Shown piece after piece: positions 60,301 through 64,000 of a stretch of DNA of 64,000 nucleotides (position 1 is the stretch's first letter; each line of letters starts with the position of its first letter). Location: positions 11,104,299-11,168,298 of the forward strand of contig NC_049980.1 in assembly GCF_000003815.2 (NCBI RefSeq), given 5' to 3'. This DNA is from Branchiostoma floridae. Lineage: Eukaryota > Chordata > Leptocardii > Amphioxiformes > Branchiostomatidae. The notes beneath the pieces are model-generated. The model saw nothing but the letters and a program-made list of their open reading frames with translations. It made no database searches and was not told the DNA's origin. The position numbers and the translations under genes were made by a program.

Positions 60301-61478
60301 ACGATTTCTGGATATTCAGGAATCGTCCTTCTGCTCAGGACGTTTTCTGGATATCCAGGATTCGTCCTAGTACGAAAATTAGATACTGACGAAAGTTGGA
60401 TACAACATAGCCTAATGATTGTACTTGTAGATGTGACACTAGCGAGGTAGCCATGACTGTAGGAGTGAAACTATAGTTGATACGTAATTGTAATGGTGGC
60501 GCCAATATGCAATCCATAAGTGAAACTGCCAACTTGTTCAGTGGTATACCACTCCAGTGTTGTACCATATTTCGTCACTCCAATTCTTCTGACAACATTT
60601 ATAATGCCTCTTTTCAAAATTAAAGCATCTTTTTTTGTTTTACCCATCTTGTTGGGTTTTTTTTTGCATTATTTCTTTCATATTTTTGCGGGCTTGCAGA
60701 GAACGTCATCCATACAACTAACTGTACACTATCAAGCTAATTAAACANNNNNNNNNNNNNNNNNNNNNNNNNNNNNNNNNNNNNNNNNNNNNNNNNNNNN
60801 NNNNNNNNNNNNNNNNNNNNNNNNNNNNNNNNNNNNNNNNNNNNNNNNNNNNNNNNNNNNAGACAGGCTCAACAGTTACACAGACCAAAGTACACATCTC
60901 GAACAGGCCAACGAACGTTTGCTTCTAGAGCGGTTTCTATCTACAATTCCCTTAAACCAACAACAACTTCACAAACCACTCTAATTTCATTCAAGCGAGC
61001 TTTAAAATCTGACCTCTGACCCCTCTGATCAACGACCTCGAATCTGGTTTGAAAATTAGCTTTATTTCGTTTATTTATGTACTGTTATGTTCTATTCATA
61101 TGATTATTGTTGTAATGAGTTTTGTCATTAATGATTTTGAGTTGTTATTATTTGGGCTAGTCGCATTTAAGTTACTATCCATATTTTGATTTAGTCACGT
61201 TTTATGTTATACGATTATTGTTATCTTTATGTTTATGTCCATTATGTTCATTTGGGCTCCCTTGGAAATCAGTTTTATCAAAACTGTAGGGACTACCCTG
61301 AAAGATTAATAAATAAATAAAGTATTACCTTGAACCAGAGGCGGAGGTCGATGGCCTTGTCTGCATCTTTAGAAGTTTTATCTTGAAAAAGTCCATCCAA
61401 CTCCTTGTCGTCTTTGCTGTCACCACCCGTTTTCATCGCTGGTCTTTCTGCAGTTCTCACACCACTACTAATGTGCAA
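48345..61478 (-). CDS. SLC35G-like / EamA drug-metabolite transporter (3 exons, about 357 aa)
   Basis: Exons: 61329-61436 (start MKTGGDSKDDKELDG; an in-frame upstream ATG at 61476-61478 would add 14 residues), 49363-49716 and 48345-48956. All are phase 0 with donors gtaata and gtaagt. Exon 1 is a hydrophilic cytosolic N-terminus ending DLRLWFK. Exon 2 carries NHWGVVACLGSGLFAGLVPA, a charged loop, RFFAILCQISAYRYAPPANA and EMVLSPGLIVFVVIL, the first EamA repeat. Exon 3 carries MFGSLWCIAGVSLLGY, VVLGIVLAIGAALLHAMLNI, the TMILTYTYGIATVVSGLTTI helix, RGTGIVLRYAGLKLVEINAV and a last helix GLTCIFIGTFSVAIW, the second repeat. Length fits SLC35G1-like proteins (nucleotide-sugar-transporter superfamily, substrate uncertain). 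The join of exon 1 to exon 2 crosses about 11.6 kb of satellite-rich intron and rests on phase and position only. Confidence 0.75.
49941..50022. repeat. Small foldback element with 20-bp perfect arms
   Basis: Arms GTACTCTCCAAGCAGAGGTT (49950-49969) and its exact complement (49996-50015). TACCCAAATG flanks the element as a direct repeat (49941-49950 and 50013-50022, each overlapping the end of an arm), suggesting target duplication. It is in intron 1 of the transporter gene. Confidence 0.7.
50599..50912. repeat. Left flank of the satellite array, repeated on the right
   Basis: Contains ACGCCATCTGAATGATTTTA (about 50600) and TTTTCTGGATATCCAGGAAT, CGTCCTCCTGTTCAGGC (about 50865-50900). Both blocks recur in the same orientation to the right of the array (59826-60000 and 60280-60370). 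So the array is bracketed by related DNA. Confidence 0.6.
51709..51939. other. Assembly gap (231 N)
   Basis: A run of N inside the 11-bp array, evidently where the assembler could not resolve the repeat. True array length is therefore unknown. Confidence 0.99.
55070..55140. repeat. Spacer variant within the 11-bp array
   Basis: A non-unit segment GGCTATGAGTGTGGCTAACG, then TTACACATCTTAGTTC and TTCCGCGACCGG, interrupts the array. It recurs at 57448-57510 with few changes. Its end CGCGACCGGTATG recurs at 59474, where the array restarts after the foldback element. Confidence 0.8.
57700..59466. mobile_element. Long foldback element (two about 396-bp arms) split by a piggyBac-like MITE
   Basis: The left arm is 57700-57822 plus 58785-59056. 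The right arm is 59070-59466 and is its reverse complement over essentially its whole length with scattered mismatches. Examples: TGCCTATCTACCTTCCCAGA on the left against its complement at about 59445-59465; CACAAATGCACCAAAAAGCA against TGCTTTTTGGTGCATTTGTG. Centre near 59063. The whole element interrupts the 11-bp array, which resumes at 59482. No transposase. Confidence 0.85.
57823..58784. mobile_element. piggyBac-like MITE, 962 bp, TTAA target
   Basis: Begins CCCTCAAACCACCGTA and ends TACGGTGGTTTGAGGG, perfect 16-bp terminal inverted repeats, with TTAA directly outside at both ends (57819-57822 and 58785-58788). CCCT termini with a TTAA duplication are the signature of the piggyBac superfamily. 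The palindromic motif GGGGTCAAAACTGACCCC occurs just inside the left end (57840), again at about 58018, and in complement near the right end (about 58723). No transposase frame, so non-autonomous. It is inserted into the left arm of the foldback element. Confidence 0.88.
59482..59823. repeat. 11-bp tandem array, distal block
   Basis: About 31 more units of CCAAGGTATGR to the right of the foldback element, same unit and orientation as the main block. The array was evidently continuous before the foldback element was inserted. Confidence 0.93.
59824..60747. repeat. Right flank of the array with repeated CTGGATATCCAGGA units
   Basis: The palindromic core CTGGATATCCAGGA occurs at about 59825, 59867 and 59905 and again around 60279-60362, often followed by CGTCCTCCTGTTCAGGC. 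GACGCCATCTGGATGCTATT at 59940 matches the left flank at 50599. No exon of the transporter gene was found here. Ends at an assembly gap. Confidence 0.65.
60748..60860. other. Assembly gap (113 N)
   Basis: A run of N directly before the LINE fragment. The missing bases may be more of that retroelement. Confidence 0.99.
60861..61318 (+). mobile_element. LINE (CR1/L2-like) ORF2 C-terminus and 3' tail
   Basis: The plus strand begins in frame with RQAQQLHRPKYTSRTGQRTF, then ASRAVSIYNSLKPTTTSQTT, LISFKRALKSDL and a stop. R-T-x-G-x-R-x-F ... A-x-x-x-Y/W-N-S-L ... F-K-x-x-L-K is the usual end of LINE-type ORF2 proteins. About 280 bases of 3' UTR follow, with a hairpin-like GGAAATCAGTTTTATCAAAACTG-type end (split motif) and terminal AATAAATAAATAAA. 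It is just downstream (minus-strand sense) of transporter exon 1, opposite strand. Confidence 0.8.
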
Positions 61479-64000
61479 CGTGCCAGGGTGTTCACGTGAC
61501 CTTCATGTGACTATGATGCAAAAGGGAACGTTAACAAGTGACCGTAGGTAACATAGTCTGTGACGTAGGTCTGGTATATGTTGGTTGTTTTGTCTTCTGT
61601 GGTGTGTGACGTTTTGGTTATATCATATTATGATTGCATTACATTGTGTTAAATCTATGAAGTTTGTTAAGTCTACCTTCATATGTCCTCTTGTGTGAAG
61701 TTCAAGATATGCAGGGTTTGGCCAATCAAAAGGAGCGAAACATATGCCAGAGCAGGGGGAATAAGTACAGACTGCAAGGAGGGAATAGCTCCTTCTGTTA
61801 ACATTGATAATGAGTTTGGTGGTTCTAAAAAGTGAAAGACTGCAATGTTTTGAATATTTTCTGTGGAAATTTTGCTTTCAAACTGCAATCTGTAAACAAA
61901 TGTATGTACCAAGGAACAAATGTGAACTTTCAGAAATTCGACAAAGGAATTCACGCGTCTAGTACTAAGGGATCTCGCGTCATACTTATTTACAAGTTTG
62001 GTAGGCTATATGATAATAACGTTAATGACCCGCCTGTTCCTCGGTGTACATGGTGTCATAACGACTGGTCCTTTGCTATAACCACCTCATAAAACCACAT
62101 CGTTCGCTTCGCTCACTCGGTGATTTTATTCGGTGGTTATAGCAAAGGACCAGGCGTTATGACACCATATACACCTCGGGGCGGGTCATTAACCCTTAAT
62201 TGGTAGATGGGTAGGAGTGGCAAAAAGGAAGGTCAAGTTCTATAATGGGTCTCCTAGCGGCGAGTTGCAGTTCTGTTGGAGGTCAAATTTTCTGCAAATG
62301 CCAGGTTCATGATGTTTAAGTGGTCTATTAGTATCGGCACAAGGAGTAAGTGGTGTAGTTTTGGGCCCCCTATCGGCTTGTTTGGAACTGCAGGGGCCAA
62401 TTTTGTTACAGGCTTTGAAACCGAATAACTCAGGAAAGGGTCGATGGGTCGTGAAGATATTTGGTATGTAGATACCTTGAGCGATAATCCATATATTGAA
62501 ATGTTAATTATGTTAATCAGGTGCTTATTTGCATAATTAATGAACAAAGGTTACAAATCCCCTCATTTCAAGATAAGGCCAGACATTGAGGACAGTAGCT
62601 CATCATTTGTAGGTTATGAAAACAAACAGCCTTAGAAATGTAGGTTAAGTAAACACTCAATGCTCAACAAACATGTCAATCAGGTTGAGAAAATCTCCTT
62701 GCATTGCTGTGTTGGGCTGTTTTTGGCGACGCCTCAAGGCGAGCCAAATGGCATATTATTGGCGACGCCTCAAGGAATTTTAATGGCAGGAATTTGGGTC
62801 ATGCAAGCTCTCTCAGGCATTTGTCCTAGATAACTGGACAGTCAGCCACAGGGGTGTCCAAATGGAGCACTTGATAAGTTTTACATAGGTAGACTTTGCA
62901 CAATTCATCACATTTCCTTGAGTTTTATAGAAAAACACACATTTTCTTCTAACTCAGAAAAACAAACATAGTGTTGTACCGGTCAAAAAATAAGGCACAG
63001 TCACATTACAGAAAGACCACTGCAGAAAGTTGGTAACAAGAAAAAGAGGTAGACATCACTCAAGAGCTCGTTAGTCCAGACTAGCTGACGGTTTGTAACC
63101 AAAGAAGATTGCTATCTCTGTGGTAACACTCCTCAAAGAATTTCTTATGTGTACCTGTTTTCTAAAACAGTGTGTGGTTGTTACAATGTTTTAGATGCTG
63201 TTCCGGCACAAGTATAACATTTAATGTCCTTATTTTTAGGAAGGGGTCACAACTACGTCAAGTTTGTACTTGTATATAGACTGCTCTATACCCTTCATAC
63301 CCTTCAATTACCAAGACAAGATAGATGTTGTCTCGGAAACCGCAGGAAACATCTCTACATGACAGGAGTATCCTGTTGAGAGTGAAAAAAAAAAAGAATT
63401 TCGTTATCAGGAACATCCAGTCAATTATTTTTCAGGTTCCCTTTGTCTTATGTTCACCTCCTGTAAAACACAATCGTCGCCATTGCAATAATGCTTTTAT
63501 TGCCAATCTTGTTGTTCTTTTCTGTCCATTTCCTTTTATCTCTTTTTTCTCTTCCCTTTTTCACCTTTGCCAAGGTGGTTATGTTTTCAGTTGTGCCATG
63601 GTGCAGTGGCTATGGTGTGGGTCTGTATGTATATCATCAGCATATCTTGAGAAGGTGTGGACTTGTTGTGCATATAATCTTATTCGCCTATTTTAGTGAT
63701 TTTAAGAGAGTGTGTACTGAATTGTAATGTATCACACAATTCAGCCTAAAGGCTGCAACGTTGTACAAATAAATCATTCTGATTCCGATTCACTTACATA
63801 GAAGTCCGGTTCTGAACAGGATATATCAACAAATCCTTCTTTACCTGCATGTATGCAGGTATGGTTTTGATGCTGGTGGGAACTTTTCGGTAGCCGGGGA
63901 TGTAGGGCGCTGTATCTCGTGAACGGATGGTGCGAGCACGACGATTTTTGGTACGTGGGTTGGGGGGTGGTAGCCCTAACACTCAGGTTTTGATTTTGGG
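61479..64000. other. Right end: repeats, no gene supported
   Basis: About 2.5 kb upstream of the transporter start codon; it should contain that gene's promoter. A hydrophobic minus-strand frame at 61679-61954 lacks splice support and I do not call it. GGCGACGCCTCAAGG occurs at 62727 and 62762. The stretch 63720-63790 (AATAAATCATTCTGATTCC) resembles a retroelement 3' end. The last 150 bases look like dispersed repeat sequence. Confidence 0.4.
62021..62193. repeat. Foldback element
   Basis: Left arm GTTAATGACCCGCC... through GGTCCTTTGCTATAACCACC pairs with the right arm GGTGGTTATAGCAAAGGACC... through GGCGGGTCATTAAC. Arms are about 75 bases with a few mismatches and a loop of about 25 bases (TCGTTCGCTTCGCTCACTCG). 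Termini contain TTAA. Confidence 0.8.

Noticed and set aside
61679-61954. Hydrophobic minus-strand frame as an additional transporter exon
   Set aside because: No convincing splice sites or phase-compatible join to the SLC35G-like exons, and the composition is not clearly domain-like.

Overview
The window looks like cephalochordate (lancelet, Branchiostoma-type) nuclear DNA. Genes are split into many short exons with GT-AG introns. The domain repertoire (Cys-loop channels, fibrinogen-related domains, IgGFc-binding domain, CASPR-type fibrinogen-like domains) is metazoan and deuterostome-like. Introns are full of foldback and MITE-like elements, LINE fragments and minisatellites. No prokaryotic features are present. 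The species call is inference. All gene models below were assembled by hand from splice signals, exon phase and family similarity.

Layout: (1) 489-3367, plus strand: last exons of an unidentified, probably membrane protein gene. (2) 7309-22819, minus strand: a 25-exon reading frame of 1517 codons plus stop. It joins a signal peptide, an IgGFc-binding domain, two fibrinogen-related domains, a Thr/Pro linker and a complete Cys-loop ligand-gated ion channel. (3) 23844-30602, minus strand: a tandem paralogue of the channel part only, 11 exons, 566 aa, with its own signal peptide. (4) 32113-46618, plus strand: a 16-exon, 901-aa single-pass membrane protein with two CASPR/neurexin-IV-type fibrinogen-like domains and a long acidic stalk. 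(5) 48345-61478, minus strand: a three-exon SLC35G/EamA-type transporter of about 357 aa. Its first intron is about 11.6 kb and is mostly an 11-bp satellite-like array. (6) 61.5-64 kb: repeats only.

The strongest candidate for something undescribed is gene (2), a ligand-gated ion channel whose N-terminus carries an adhesive/lectin-like extracellular module (IgGFc-binding plus two fibrinogen domains). Splice phases agree at every junction, including the fusion junction. Both channel paralogues also carry a separate cysteine-rich exon exactly where loop C of the ligand site should be, and both lack the usual PAR or Glu signature before M2. Together this suggests a lancelet-specific receptor-channel group with unusual ligand recognition. 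The nearby CASPR-type fibrinogen receptor makes the region a cluster of fibrinogen-like surface proteins. That functional link is inference.

Mobile and repeat content: a perfect-arm foldback element split by a piggyBac-like (TTAA) MITE inside the 11-bp array, several other inverted-repeat elements in introns, two LINE fragments, a tandem-duplicated tRNA-derived repeat, a 26-bp minisatellite, and a striking excess of the motif TAACGTTAC.
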